A stretch of DNA of 64,000 nucleotides. Origin: Salvator merianae. Its lineage: Eukaryota; Chordata; Lepidosauria; Squamata; Teiidae. The notes under the pieces are model-generated. The model was not told the origin of the DNA. It saw only the letters and a program-made list of their open reading frames with translations, and made no database searches. Where the stretch lies: the NCBI GenBank assembly GCA_003586115.2, contig QVOM02000034.1:130855936-130919935 (forward strand). Reading direction: 5' to 3'. This document shows positions 11,362 through 24,655 of this stretch, in pieces; position 1 is the first letter of the stretch; every line of letters begins with the position of its first letter. The position numbers were made by a program, and so were the translations under genes.

Positions 11362-13590
11362 GGCCGTGGTCACACCTTCACTTTAAAGCTTGTTCTGGCC
11401 GTTTTAGAATCTCGTCAACCACATCTGTGTATTGAAATCCGTTTCTCATTGGTACTTTCTACCCTCCACGCGGATTTTCCGACATTCAGATTAACACAGC
11501 TCTAAAAACGTTGTAGTGCTATACTCCGTTTTTATTTTGAAGGTGTGGGCATGGAAGAGGATTAAAGAGGCTGAACCATGCCGCGGTGGGCGGTTGCTGC
11601 AGAATTTCCCTTTTGTTCTCTTAACCAATGTGAGAAGTCTGGGCGTTACCCCAAGTTGTTTCCATTCCCCCCTTCTTCCTTCCTCTGCAGTATCACCAAC
11701 CCTCCTCAATAAACAACTTCCGGAATGCAGGAAGAGCAAAGAGTACTGCCGAAGCAGGACTCTCTCCCCTGTACTGTCTCCACTCAGGCTTCCATACATC
11801 ACCTCCGCCACAACTTATCTATCCCCCCCAGCTCCTGGTCATCCACCTCCCCACCGTCCCCTTCCTTGCCAAGCAGGTCCTGGTCAGCCGGACTCTGCCT
11901 GGCTGGCAAGGGAGTGCGGCAGCTTTTTTTTTTAATTAAATGGCCACTTTTGCGCAACTGTGTAAATGCAGAATCTCATCCACGGAGCGGATGGCGGGGT
12001 TTCTCTGCCAAGATCGAGGAAACCCCAGGTAGCCATTTCAGGTATGCAGCCCATACCTGGCCAAAGGGCACTTGAAATGGACCCCGACCTGGAAGGACTT
12101 TCCTAACCCCCCCCCAGGGCCCTGCTGTCCACCTCCCCGCCGTCTCCTTCCTTGCCAAGCAAGTCCTGATAAGCCAGACCCTGGCTGGCTGACAAGGGAG
12201 TGCGGCGGCTTTTTTTTTTTTTTTAATTAAATGGCCACTTTTGTGCAACTGTGTAAATGCAGAATCTCATCCATGGAGCGGACAGTGGGGTTTCTCCGCT
12301 TGACTTTCATGCCTGATGGCACGACCAGGTAGCCATCTCGTGTGTGAAGGGCACTTGCAATGGCGCCCGATCAGGAAATGGGCATAGCAGTCTTACTTTT
12401 GCTCCCCCTGCACCTCGCTATGCAGCAGTACATGGGGGGGGTCAGACGAGGAAGGTGAGGGGCATGCATGCAATGGTATAGCTTCCATACGCAAGCTGCC
12501 CCGAGCATCTATGTGGCCAGGCTGAAGGGGTCGGGCTGGCTGCTGACATTGGAGGTCAAGCTCTGTCCTTTTTGCAGGGATTCCTGCCCTTTACAAACAC
12601 TTCTTTAAATTAAAAGAAAAAAGCCTTCTAATCTCGTTAGATCCTAAACAAGGGATCAAAGCAAGGTGTGGGGAGAAACTGCTTTGGGAGGGTGGCTGGC
12701 TGTTTGGGTTTTTTTTTTTTTTTGCTTTTCCACCCTTTAAAGATAATAAGAATAAAATTTCTCTCATTCCCCAAAAAAGTTCTCCCTCAGCTCTCTCACT
12801 CGTTAATGATCCTCTCAACTCCCCCCTCTTCTTCCTTGGCTGCCGGCTTACATGCAGCATTCAAGTTTTCTTTTCCTTTTCCAGATTTGCGCTACTTCAG
12901 AGTTCCGCAGAACAATAGCAGCATCTTCCCTCTTTTCAACATATGCAGACTCCAAGCACAGAGAAGGTGAAAGTCCTTCTCTATTCTTGGTGTCTGCATG
13001 CCTAGAAAGAAGAGGGGAGGTGCTGCTATTGTTCTGCGGAGCACTGAAGTAGCACAAATCTGTAGAAGGAAAAGAAAACTTTGCAGGCTTGTCCCTGCGT
13101 GCGCGTGTGTGTCTGCACAGCTAGAAAGGAAGGAAACTGCTGCTGCTACTTTAGCGTGTCTGAAACGTTGACAGAATTCTAGGCAGCCTCAGTTTGAAGG
13201 CGGGAAAGAGAAAACTTCCTACCAATTTAAAAAGCTGCACTTTCAAGCCAGCCAGGCAGAGTCCGGCTGACCAGGACCTGCTTGGCAAGGCAGGGTCAGC
13301 GGGGAGGTGGACAGCAGGGGATAGGTAGCTCTTTGCCCCCACCCCCTGGATTCAAAAACTTGATTGACAAGCAATTATCCTATTAGAGCAAAGGGAGGGG
13401 CGCAACGGTGGAAAGGGGTGGCAACGCAAAAGGATCCGTTTCAGGCAACTAAGAACAGGAAAAGGAAGGTGTGACGAGTGAAGATTAAATGGAGAGCGGA
13501 TTTTCAGGGGCTGGATGTGAGCAGGGCTGGGACGGTTTGAATTCAAACTGCGTATAACACGGACTACTTTCTTGAAGTGTTACCGCAGCC
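11362..13590. mobile_element. Large non-autonomous PIF/Harbinger-like element
   Basis: Flanked by TTA at 11359-11361 and 13591-13593. The terminal inverted repeats are GGCCGTGGTCACAC and the complement of GTGTTACCGCAGCC. Inside, a roughly 170-bp unit is repeated directly (about 11850-12010 and 12125-12295), and part of it recurs inverted at about 13220-13320. A long hairpin sits at 12860-13080. No transposase frame. The superfamily is inferred from the 3-bp TTA duplication. Confidence 0.72.
12860..13080. repeat. Near-perfect inverted repeat (hairpin)
   Basis: The left arm TTCCGCAGAACAATAGCAGC pairs with GCTGCTATTGTTCTGCGGAG on the right. Pairing extends out to TTTTCTTTTCC / GGAAAAGAAAA and inwards to CATGCAGAC-like text, with a loop near 12955-12975. 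Confidence 0.9.
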
Positions 13591-14804
13591 TTAGTGTTTG
13601 TTTTGCCATGGTTACAGTTAAAACATCTTCACTTGAAACAAGTTATTGTTTGTTTACTTCAATAGCCTCATACTTTGAGTTGTTGCTGTCATCTGGCTAA
13701 CCTATCCCACTTTTTTCTTGTTTCTATCTGCCATGTAACATAGTTACTTCCTATTTGTCTTTTACCTTTAATAAACGTGAATTTTGTATCAAAATTGGCC
13801 TAATTATTTCTTCCTTCCTGAGAATTGGCTGCCAATTGCATCAACAATCAAACCTTACTTTTTATCTTTTAAAGAACCTGCTCATGGGAACGCTTCTGGG
13901 TGTGCAGCTAGAGCTGTTCTCATAACAAATGACACAGTATGTGTAAAGCTCATCTGCCACCAATGGGTCAAAGGAACTTTCCAAAGAGGAAGCGTCCAGA
14001 GTTCAGCAGGACTGAGCAGCTGTGAAGGCTTATTACAAAAGTCTCACTCACAGGACCTCTATGAATGAGAATGTCCCAACAGTAAGCTTAAGGCATGGAA
14101 AGGAAAGAAAATTTTACCCTCAGCTTAGTTTGACTTTTGCCTTCATGAAGATATTTTTTTTTTTGGTACTATGCTCTTAACTACTAATCAAATCCAAGTA
14201 GGATTGAGTTGTTCTATTGGCATTAACCATTATGGTTAATTAAATGGTTCTGTTTGATTGGAAGAAAAATACCTAAAAGCACAAATGATTCAGAAATAAT
14301 TGTGAAAGAATGTGCCCTAGGTAGGTTTCATTTTGTTTGACATTAATGAATAAATGCAAATAAGGACCTCATTTTCTGGATGGTCTTGGAAAACTCCACA
14401 GCCTTAGCTGCTCACAATAAGAATTGTTGCCAGTTCTGGAGCCAAAGTGCTGAAGACTTGGCAGCCTGGAATTGCAGATTAATGAAGCTTTCTTCCTTGC
14501 AGGGGCATCCAAGGTAAAGAGTTGGTCTTGAGAAAAAAAAGCCCTTATATTTTCTCTGATGACTGGATCTTCCACAAAAAACAAGCACTGCAGCTAATAG
14601 CAGGGCCCATAAGTACTAAAAATTCAAATGAAAGACAGCCTTGCCAGAAATTAATTCCTTCCTTCTTGTGTTGAATGCGTTATTAAGTCTGAAATTACAG
14701 TTGGATTGTTATCAAGATTTATATTTAAATGTAACCACCAGTTTTCCTGTCTGTTTTTTGTGGAGATGTTTTTACAACAGCTTGCAGTTTTTACTAGCTC
14801 ATAA

Positions 14805-15050
14805 TTAGGCCTTCTCAGTGGTAGTACCTTCCCTTTGGAGTGCCCTCCACTCTGCTGTTTGTGAGGAACCTACCAAAGATCTATCTTTTTATGCAGGAAT
14901 TCTCTATATGAAAGTTTGTTTCTCCCCAGATCACTCAGTTTTTAATGTATTTTAGCTACTGTTTTAAATTCTGTTTTTACCCTTGTCTTTAAAGTACTTC
15001 GAGATTTTTTAAAAAAGAAAAATAAAGAAATAAAAAATGTTTTAAATAAA
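14805..15050 (+). mobile_element. Old L2-like LINE 3' end
   Basis: GCCTTCTCAGTGGTAGTACC and TTTGGAGTGCCCTCC match the tail region of LINE RT frames elsewhere (TTTTCAGTGGTGGCC). It is followed by an A-rich 3' end. Diverged. Confidence 0.6.
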
Positions 15051-15639
15051 AAAATCCACTCAGACGTCCTAGGCAGCTTGGTTCTTAAAGAAAGTTTTCT
15101 AGCTTCGACCTTTTTCATATTGGAAAATATTAGCATGATTTCTGTTCTAAGCAAATTTTCGGCTTCTTTGGACAAATGAGCCCCAGTGCACAAATTCTCG
15201 AGTTGAAAATGGGAATGAGAATGGAGTTTTAACTGTGGTATGTATGTATGTAGATATTGATATGTAGCTACATCGATATGTAGCTTCTCATTGGAAAAAA
15301 ATCCCAAAGTGGTTTACAAAATACAAATTAATAGATAGTATTATTGACTCCATTAAAGGATCAGATCAATAGAAAATAACCCAGAATAAAAACACTTGCT
15401 TCCATAAATTGCAATGGAAATAGCACCCCTCTCTTGTTTATGCTCCACCAGTAGACACATAGGATGCACCTTTCAAAGGAGGGGTAGTTTTTTTTACATT
15501 TGCTTAAAACACTCCAGTGTTCAATTAGGCAATAATAGTATGCCCTTTAGAGGATAATGGGGACCAAATTTACCTGCAGTAGGAAGAATCTTGAGCAGTA
15601 ACGCACCTTAAGTCACCTTTCCAGCACACCTTTTTTCTT

Positions 15640-15800
15640 TTGTGACCTCGGGGATCTAAGTAACTGCACATCTAAGCAGAAGGTTGTTGATTCAATCCCC
15701 AGCCTCTCCCCAGAGATAGGTAATGACAAACCACTTCTGTGTCTCTGCCAAGAAAACTGCATAGAGGCACCCATGTAGTCAACAACAACAACAAAGCACC
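15640..15800 (+). mobile_element. tRNA-derived SINE
   Basis: Box-B-like GTTGTTGATTCAATCCCC followed by ACCACTTCTGTGTCTCTGCC and CCCATGTAGTCAACAAC, a SINE 3' region ending in a CAA repeat. Confidence 0.65.
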
Positions 15801-16489
15801 ACCCAACTGCCCCTTCCCTTCTGCTCCTTTTTTTCTCTTGTTTTGGCAGTGATAATGTCAGGGCACGGATTGACTAGTTCAAGATCACATGTCTGTTGTC
15901 TACGCCACAGGATTTCAGAATTCATAGGATTTCAGAACACTTGCACTTCTATGCGTCTTTTTCAATGCCTAAAGTACTTGTCTTCCTCCCTACCCAACTT
16001 TTTTTTTTCCTTTTCCCCCTGGTTCACTTCCATAACGCTCAAAAACAGACATGATAACAAATAAGCTTCCAGTCACAAGTTTCAGAAGAAGACACAGATG
16101 ACAAACCCTTCTGGAGAGAAGGCTTTAATCCCATCTTCCCCCTGCTGGCCATGTAAAGCAAGGTTGTGGCTCCACAGCCAAGTGTGAGAGGAACAGGGAT
16201 TTGTGTTTAGATTACTTTTGAATGCTAGGAGGAATTCATGAGGTCAAATCCAAGCACATTTTGAAAAACAGAAGGGGCAAAATAATACAATAGATCAACC
16301 ACTGGAAAAGTTAGAGAAGGGTTGCCATCATTTTTTTATCTAATTCCCCTTCACTCCCTCTTCTCCCCAACATTACTAAGCTAAGAAGCTCTTTTATTCC
16401 TTGCAAGATGTTTTGCTGTGAGTCTGATCATGGCTAGCCTACTGCACCTTTCCCTTTCCAACCTTTCATTTCATTACACAGAAGAGGAA

Positions 16490-16730
16490 GAAGAAGGAGG
16501 AGCAGGAGCAGGAGCAGTTGGTTTTTGTACCCTGACGGGACCCAAAGTGGCTGACAAACCTTCTGTTCTTCTCCCCACAAGATACCTTGTGAGGTAGGTG
16601 GGACTGTGAGAACTCAGAACAGCTGTGATGAGCCCAAGGTCACCCAGCTGGCTTCATGCAGGAGTGCAGACTTGAACTGGGAGAGTTCCAGATAAGAGTC
16701 TGACACTCTAACCACAAGGCCAACCACAGA
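16490..16730 (-). mobile_element. tRNA-derived SINE, minus
   Basis: CAAGGTCACCCAGCTGGCTT, CAGACTTGAACTGGGAGAG and GACACTCTAACCACAAGGCC read on the minus strand as a tRNA-like promoter followed by the conserved SINE core. A (GAGCAG)n run lies at the 3' end. Confidence 0.75.
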
Positions 16731-17611
16731 AGGATCAGTGGTTATCCAAACCTCCTTTCTCATGAAAAGAAAGTAGCTTGTCTAATTAATTCTAACGTTC
16801 TTTACCCATGGTGCAGCCAAGCAGTGAGGAAATAGTGCCTTTGCTACTCTAGAAATGTGCAAACTGATATTTAAAATGCACAGCATTTTCATAGTGTTTA
16901 GGAATGTTTTCTTTGGGGAATACATATATGCTTGTAAAGAAATAAATTTAATATTCAATTTGTAAGAATTTCTTCAGGCACATTTCTTGCAGAATTTTTT
17001 TTCAAAAAATCAAACTTTTTCATACAATTTCTTAAACCAAAAGCAAAATTTATCCTAAAAGCTAAAATGTAAGGGTTCCAATGATAGCTATTGCTCACTT
17101 GTATACATAGGATATCAAATGAGCTGGTATGCTGTCAATAATGGCCTGGTTTATAGAGCGAAATTCCAGAGCATTTGACTCTCAGAAGCAAAGCAACAAA
17201 GTCAACTCAGCCATTCCTACAAAACCAAGAGGCATAATATTCAAAGCCAGCAGAGAATTCCTGTTGAAGTTGCCCCAATTTGGTAATAATATAACATTTC
17301 TAAAAGGAAAGATTAATTGATCTGGCAGATAACTGAAATTAGAAGCCTAAGTTAGCTGCCTCAGGCTGGGACTTCATTTTATGGCTTCTACAGGAGTGCC
17401 TAGGGGTAGGCACCATGACTGTTTTTCTAAAAGACACTTTTTCGTCTCCATTTTGGAGCACAGTTGGGATCATTTGAAGCAGCGATCTGAGGTCCCTGAG
17501 GTGAGGGAGGGACATTGTGCGCTACCAAAAAGGCACCTTGGACAGCAATTGCACCCTAAATGGGGTAGTGTAATCACCATAAGGCATTTCTTGCTCCCAC
17601 ATGTGGAGACT

Positions 17612-17976
17612 GAGGGCCACTTTTGCACTTTTCACCTTAGAATGGTAGAATCCTACCATTCTAAGGTGGAACAGAGACCATGGTGTGGCAACCATCCATA
17701 CTGCAAGGGCTGGAACAGGCCAGAACTGGGATTTCAGCACTCATAGTGCGAATCCTGGCCACCTGCCATGACAGCAGCTGTGGAAATGTCCAGCTGCTGC
17801 CGTGACAACTGGGGACACTGTGCACAACTGTGCATCCTCACTCATGCCATGCTGCAGTCTGCAGTGTTTGCACCTGGAAACAGATGCTCCCAAATGCTAG
17901 GGCCTCTGCAGAGTGCGGATCACTATGCTAGTGAGTGCCCAAACGCTCACTAGCACTAAAGTGCAAACAGGCCCTG
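17612..17976. mobile_element. MITE of the GGGCC...TTTGCAC family
   Basis: The left end GGGCCACTTTTGCACTTT pairs with the right end AAAGTGCAAACAGGCCC. Internal text (GCTGCCGTGACAACTGG, GGGCCTCTGCAGAGTGCGGA) recurs at 24240, 57222 and 59516. A perfect small palindrome on CCTTAGAATGGTAGAA lies at 17635-17666. hAT-like by TIR character. Confidence 0.7.
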
Positions 17977-18199
17977 AATCAAAATTGGTTTTATTAACTC
18001 AGACCATCATGTTGCCACTGTTAAGATTCTAGCTGCAGAATCCTGCAACTGACTGCAGCTTCTAAACTGTCTTTAAAAAGCAACTCCATGCAAAATGAGG
18101 TTACTAAAGCAAAGAGAGGGCTGCACATTAAAGCACTCTCTGCCAAAGCCGCCTGTTCTTTCAGTGACAATAGGAAACCAAGAAGTACTTCCAAGCGTT

Positions 18200-18662
18200 A
18201 AATCTAGCTCTTTAGAAAGCAGCACAACCCTGTTCTGAAGCAGGAAAACCTATCTGGACATCAGGACTATCTGTCAACAGCATTTCGGTCTTGTTTGGGT
18301 TAATCTTTATTTTATTGAAACTTATCCAGTCCATTACCAAGGCTAAGGACAGATTCAGTATTTCCTCTGCAACACTCCAATTAGATAAAGAGTTGCATAT
18401 CATTGACATATTGGTAGTAACACTTAATTGTGCCACCCAGCCATTTCATGTGCATGTTACATGTCATAGATGACAACCTACGTGGAACACCACAGAGAAA
18501 ACTTAATGGGACTGAAGAACAATTATCCAATAATACTAGATCCAAGCAGCCAAACAGGACTGGAACAGAGCTTATGACTTCCAACTCTTATAAATCAGTG
18601 TCATATGATCTATGACAACTGGGAAGGGAATAGTTGTTACTCATTTAGAATTACCTACAGTT

Positions 18663-18708
<46 letters not shown>

Positions 18709-20900
18709 TAAAATAACAACATAAAGAAATACAACATTTAGTGCTCCCCCGCCTAAAAAAAAATACATTGAAAAACAAACCATCAGACAATAACTACCCC
18801 ACCACCACTCTACCAAACTACCCCTTAGGCACATAGGTTGACGACATTAGATTACTTCTTCCATCTTCACCCACCTTCTTTTTAGCTGGACCAAAGAGTC
18901 AGTCTTATTGTTTCTTCTCTTATTTCTTCTGGCGCTTGGGGTCTCGTGGAAAAATACAATAAGTCTTTCCATTTTTCCTCTGTTTTAAAAAGCAATTTCA
19001 AACCTTGACTTTACAATCTCATTTCCCGCATTTTATCGAATCTATATTGTTCCATTAGGTACCTATACCAATTACTTAATGTCCATTTAGTACTTTCCCT
19101 CCATCCCAGTACAAGTGTCGATTGCGCTGCCAATATCATTTGAGCAAATAAATACTGTTTTTCCTTGCTTATACTCCCTGATGTCACTTCACAAAAAACT
19201 AGTTCAGGTGATAAATGCAAATTTAAATTTAAAATATCATTAATTTCATTCTGAATAACTATCCAAAACACTTTTATAATATCACATTCCCACCAAAGGT
19301 GGAAATATGTACCTCTATGACCACACCCATGCCAGCATTGCAGTGACATCGTGGGTATCATATGTGCTAATTGTGCTGGTGTCCTATACCATCTATAAAA
19401 TATTTTCAGGATCATCTCTTGTACCCTATTATTCTTTAAATCTTTAATTTTCTTCATTTTTTGCCCAACATTTTCCCTCATAATATTAATATCTGTCTGC
19501 CATATTTGAAACATGCTTTCCATTATTTCGTTCTTTTGATTTGTTAATAAGCCATATATTTTACTCCCTATACCTTTTGACCCCTTCAAACATTCTTCCA
19601 ATATTTCCTCTATCTCCGTCAATGGTCTGTAGATCAATAAATGTATATTAGTTACTAACCAGTTTCTCAAGGAATTATAAGTTAGCCATCTTCTCCCCAG
19701 CACCCGTTTTATTTCCTGTTCCCTCCATTCTCCTCTAATATTATATAGATCCTTTAAATATTTAAACCCATTTTCCTTTAATTGATATAATAGTCTTTCT
19801 TCCATCACCTCTTGTTCCTTATTTATATATTCAATAGTTGTATATTTTGATATTTGTGGTGCTAGCTTCTGTTGGTAGGTTCTCCAAATTTCCATAACTT
19901 GTTTCAATGGTCCATATAACCCTCTATATTTTCTCTCTGGCATTTTACCCCACATTAAACTACTATTCTCTAAATTATGTATCTTTTTCTCTATTTTTAC
20001 CCATTTTTCTTCCATTTTAACTTCTAACTCTACTAATTTTTTTATTTGAAAAGCCACATAATATTTCTCCAGAGTGGGAATAGACCATCCTCCCTCCTGA
20101 ATTCCCGTATTTAATACTATTCTCTTCAGTCTTGGCCGTTTTGTATTAAAAATCCAATTATTTATCTTACTATCCCATTGTTTCAATGTCCTAATACTTA
20201 CTTTTTCAGGTAATACTTGAAATAAATACAAAATCCTTATTCAAGATAGTATGGACATTACCTTAGTTTTTTTATTTTTCAACTGTTCATTAACTTTCTT
20301 CCATACCTGTCTATAATTTTCATAAAATAATTTATTATTATTTGTTGTAAGAATTACCCCTAAATACTTCATCTTTTTAACTCCTAATTTTAATCCAGTT
20401 AATCTTCTTACTTCAATCTGCTCCTGAGGTGGGGTATTAAAAAACATTATCTCTGATTTAGTTATATTTACTTTTAATCCTGACATTTGAGAATTACCTA
20501 CAGTTCTGAAGAAATTTCTTCAAGAGTGGGCCAATGCCTATTTTTGCAGTGGCAAGAGACCATTCTAAATGGGTGCTAATAACCTTCCTGAGCCAGCCAA
20601 TTGTTAGCTCCCTAATTTTATTTGCTAGTTAGGACAGGATTCAAGCATTCGAGTAGATGCCTGTACCCAACTGAATACTTTGTCTAAATTCTCTGGTCAC
20701 TGGAATGCATCCAACAAGGCATGACCAGCATCACCTACTTTTTTATGAAAAGCAGAGATCAAAGTGTGGCCAGGGCTTTAGGGAATGCCATGATTGCTAA
20801 ATAACTAACAGGCTAGATTTCTGGAACCTTTAGAGATCAGGGAGTGCAAGATTATAATTTGAATGGTATTATCCTTCCAATAGCACCGCTATCAGAGATT
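18200..20900 (-). mobile_element. Degraded L2/CR1-type LINE, split by an L1
   Basis: Minus-strand frames at 18381-18584 and 18212-18436 show RT remnants: FLCGVPRRLSS, YVNDMQLFI and FNKIKINPNKTEMLL. They match the GVPQGS, YADD and LNPNKTE blocks of L2-clade RT. The L1 at 18665-20489 is inserted into it. The part to about 20900 is presumed to belong to it but is less clear. Confidence 0.6.
18665..20489 (-). mobile_element. 5'-truncated L1 with 18-bp target duplication
   Basis: It encodes the C-terminal half of L1 ORF2 (19011-20231 and 20241-20486, separated by a frameshift). Motifs include LFQVLPEKVSIRTLKQWD, EGGWSIPTLEKYY and WHGCGHRGTYFHLWWECD. The 18-bp duplication AGAATTACCTACAGTTCT flanks it at 18647-18664 and 20490-20507. 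The 3' end is an (AT)n run at 18665-18703. Confidence 0.92.
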
Positions 20901-21229
20901 ACTGGATCTGTTAGTGAAATCTTACTGATAATGTTGTAGTCCGTTTCAGTTTGTTTGCTGTTGGATGCTTTATGGCATTATTACTTTGTCTCAATTGTGC
21001 TTGATTATTTGCAGTCTGAAGCCCCATTGTGGGAGAATACAAATTTAAATAATATGATGATGATGCAGCTAAATTTCAGTGGGTCACCAGTGCTTTCTAA
21101 GGAGTGTTAGAAAAAGCATTTGACAGACACTGAGTCCACACGGAAAAGCACTGCAGAATAACATGAAGGTTTGCAGTGAAAGCATCACAGAAATCGCTTG
21201 GTTGCTGATACTGTCACTTCATAGGTTAA

Positions 21230-21320
21230 AGTACAGGGGTAGTTCATCCATTGTGACCTGCCCTGGGAACTTTTGGTGAAGGGCAGGATATAAATCCTTA
21301 AATAAGTAAAATAAATAAAG
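21230..21320 (+). mobile_element. LINE tail fragment
   Basis: GACCTGCCCTGGGAACTTTT and GGGCAGGATATAAATCC then an AATAAATAAA tail. 21320-24230 otherwise shows no gene or repeat I can name; it is AT-rich intron-like DNA. Confidence 0.6.
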
Positions 21321-24239
21321 AGGACAAAATGGGCATGGCACCATCAGACCCAAGGACACAGAACTTTAAATCACTCTCTGTTTCTCCTTCATGGCCAGTG
21401 CGTTGAAGTATAAAGAAAACTTATAATAATACAGAAATTGAACTAGAAGGGTAAGACTGGGAAACATAAGAATTAAGCTGGCAGGAAGAAGGAGTCTGGC
21501 CTGTGAAGCATGCACAGCCAGCCTAACACCTTACTGTCCGAGGTCAGTAAGGAATAAAGCTTGTCTTGTTACAAAGGGTAGAATATTTTGTTCTTCTCTC
21601 AGGATCAACGTGGTTCTCTGTGTCTAGCATGTAAAGGAACTGGTAACCCTTATATGGTAAAAGGAACTTTGCGCTGTATATGGTAAAAGATATCTGTGAA
21701 TACCACCCGGAACAAGTATAACGTAAGACCATTCTGTAAGTATGTATAAAAATCTTCTGTTTTAACTGAAGATTGTAGATCTACCAAGAAAGGCACCTTT
21801 GATGCATCAAATAAACTGCATGTTGTGCCTTGCTTATCCGTTTTGGGTCCCATTTCAGCTAATTCCACTACAACAATTGTGATTAAATCTTGCCTAATGC
21901 ATAATCCACTATATGCAGCGAGGTCAATTTTCATGTAGCTTTGCATCAAATTGAAATCTTATAGTGTTGCATCTGTTCACTTTGCTTACCAGTCCCAATT
22001 AGCTGTTCAACAATGGAATTTCACTTCAGTTTGCACTTCCCTCATAGCAAGTTTTTCTCTACTTGCATTCAAGTTGCATTGCAATTTATTTCATTGCCCT
22101 GAGCTTTAAAGTATACCAGGAAGCCCCACTCCCGCCCCCAGGTCTGCTTAAAGGGAAAAAGTTAGGAATGATTGTGCTGAACTTAAGCAATCTCAGTACA
22201 GTTTCCAAACTATTGACCAAAACTTTAAAAAAGGACCATCTGTCAAGTATCCCACAAAGTCCTCTGGAATCCTTCAGTATCCATTGGCCTCCAAGGGTGG
22301 ATCGTTTTCAATCCCTGCAAGGGGGTGGGGGGTAATGCTGCAAAGTTGAAGCTAAATCTTGACAGAAAGTGACATAACCGTGAAAGTAAATCCTCCACTT
22401 TCAGGCCGTCCACTTCCTTCTCACTTGAGAAAACCAAAGCCAAAGTATAGCATGTTCTGCCATACATTTGCCAATACCTTACAGTTATCATGATGGCCAT
22501 AAAAGCTACCGTCACTTCTAATCTGATACAATGTGACTCTAAACCAGAACTGGAAAATTACAACAAAGTATAATTTCCATTTTTTAATGGAGCAAGCCAC
22601 GATTTTTCCAATTAAATCAACAACATTTGATAAAAGGAAAATTCACTACTTAAAACTACTGCTTAGTAGTAGTTATACAATATTGTGTTAAGCTACAGAA
22701 ACAAAAAACGCAACTTCCATTTATTCCACAGAGTTTAGACAGGCGTTGCTGATTGTAGAATTACAGCCAAACCCCTTAGGATACATAGTACTGTGCTTCA
22801 TAGTGCAGAATGGGATATTTTTCACAAAAAAGTTGCACTTGCAAGCATATCATCACAAAATCTCTACCAAACAATAATTCCAGTGCTTAACTCTTTCAGT
22901 TTTAAATCAGATTATTAGAAAAGCATTACATTCTTGCACATTTTCAATTTTATTTGATACTGGCCTGGAATATCTTAACTAAAAGCCAGTTTCTAGTTTG
23001 ATTTTCTAAAACCTAACTCTTTAAATACTCCATGATTTGCTATCTAGGGACTTCACTGCACTCTCTTAATCCCCCTGTCTCTGAATAACAGCAGTAGAAT
23101 TCCACTCAAGATTTCTCCCATTATCAGTGGGCAAAATCAAATTTTGCTTATCAGATGTTTTGCCATTTGGTTGCAATAGATGAAGACACAAGACAACCCT
23201 CTCCTCTTTTGCAGAAAGCCAAATTCCTGTTTTAATTATGTTTTAAATAAAAACCAATAGGATTTTAAAAATACAGTAAAAATTTTACCTGTTGGAAATA
23301 AGCACAGATGGCAAAGGAGAAAAGAAGCATATGACCTTGCATTTTAAAGCTGTTTCAGTTAAATTCTACCAAGTAAGTGAATCACAGCTGGGCAACCGTA
23401 AATACTATAAAGTGTTGGCTGGGAGAGAGAAATGGCTGTATGTAAAGACCATTGCTATCATTTTACACCAGACTTTTGTGGCTACAGGACGTGGGGGGAT
23501 GGAAAGTTTTCCACTCCATAGAACTCATGCACACTCCTCCTAAAAATAGAGAGGCAGCTGGATGTTATAGCTGAAACCGAAGATGATCACCGAAGAATGC
23601 CAAAGAAAGCCTGAAAGTATTTTGGGAAGGCCTGTCTCCACCTGTTGAGGCCGGAATGAGGGCTGTCCCCACACAGAGTCAGAAATCCATATATTGCCTC
23701 CATTATTTAGAAGTGGAGAAAACTGAAACAAGTTGCTAATGGAAAAGTGATACCAGGAACAACAGAATTGCAGAGTGGAATGTGAACTGATGTCCTACTC
23801 TCTCTCTCTCCTTTTAGCCTCTATCAGAGCTGCGATTTTGACACGGCTCTTTAAACTGTGATACCTCAAACTAAACCAGTGGAATAGGAATGATGCAGCG
23901 CACAGGGCCACTTTCCTGTCCTAGATTTTAAATATTTTAATTTAAAATTTTCTGTTTGCTCATGAAAAATCCCAGGGCTGCTAACAGAAGAAACAAGGAA
24001 GTAAAGGCAATACATATGAGTACTGTAAAAATAGTAGATTAAGTAGTGACTGGTGCTTATTGAGGCTCATGAGGTAAAGGACAGGGTAGTTAAGAGTAAG
24101 TGGAACTAGAGCTGATAAGAGACAGAGTGCATGGAGGATGGAGCACCAAAACACTGCAATCCTACATAAATTTCTATGGAAAACAGCCTCTTTGAATACA
24201 GATTCTATCTAGGATAGCCACCTATGAATGGTTATTTTA

Positions 24240-24655
24240 AAGCAAAAAGGATAAGGCTGTGAGAACACACATATATATATTTGTGCAAATTCTGGTGTCC
24301 TGCTCCTTGCCATGACAGCAGCTGGGAAGCGACTGGCCACTGCCATGGCAACTGGCAGCACTGCAGATCATGCAGGCGAGTGTAGGCACAATTGCATGAT
24401 TGTGCCAGTGCAGCTGTAGCACGCCACGTGGCCGGGCATTCGCACCTGGAAGCAGGTGTGAACGTATTTGACTGGGAACAGGATAGCTGTTCCTGGCCAC
24501 GTTGTGGAGCGCAATTTAGTGTTCTACAACTAGACATGATCGGGAGCAGCTGCAGGCTGCTCCTGGTCACATGGGTCACCATGTGGTGTGGATACACTTA
24601 GCTAGTGAACGTCCCTGATGCTCACTAGCTTAAAGTGTGAAAGGGCCCCTGGGTA
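24240..24655. mobile_element. MITE of the GGGCC...TTTGCAC family
   Basis: Shares GCCATGACAGCAGCTGGGAA, CTGGAAGCAGGTGTGAACG and TGTGAAAGGGCCCC with the copies at 17612, 57222 and 59516. The left end is degraded and includes a short TATATA run. Confidence 0.65.

Larger units (their letters stand above)
9363..14015 (+). repeat. LTR-like dispersed repeat, copy 1 (interrupted)
   Basis: Homologous in the same orientation to 26060-27810. Shared blocks include GACAAGTGACCATTAAAAGC, ATTTAATCACTGCA, GCCTGAATGTTTACA, CCTGCTCATGGGAA and the 3' TTCCTTCCCTGAG-like stretch. It is split by a CR1-like insert (10385-10830) and a Harbinger-like insert (11362-13590). An AATAAA-type signal near 13770 favours a long terminal repeat. 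No gag or pol frame is seen. Confidence 0.6.

Noticed and set aside
11491..13546. Several open frames of 60-139 residues
   Set aside because: All lie inside the Harbinger-like element, on both strands, without transposase motifs.
24232..24601. 121-residue minus-strand frame and overlapping frames
   Set aside because: They are fully contained in a MITE copy related to 17612 and 57222.
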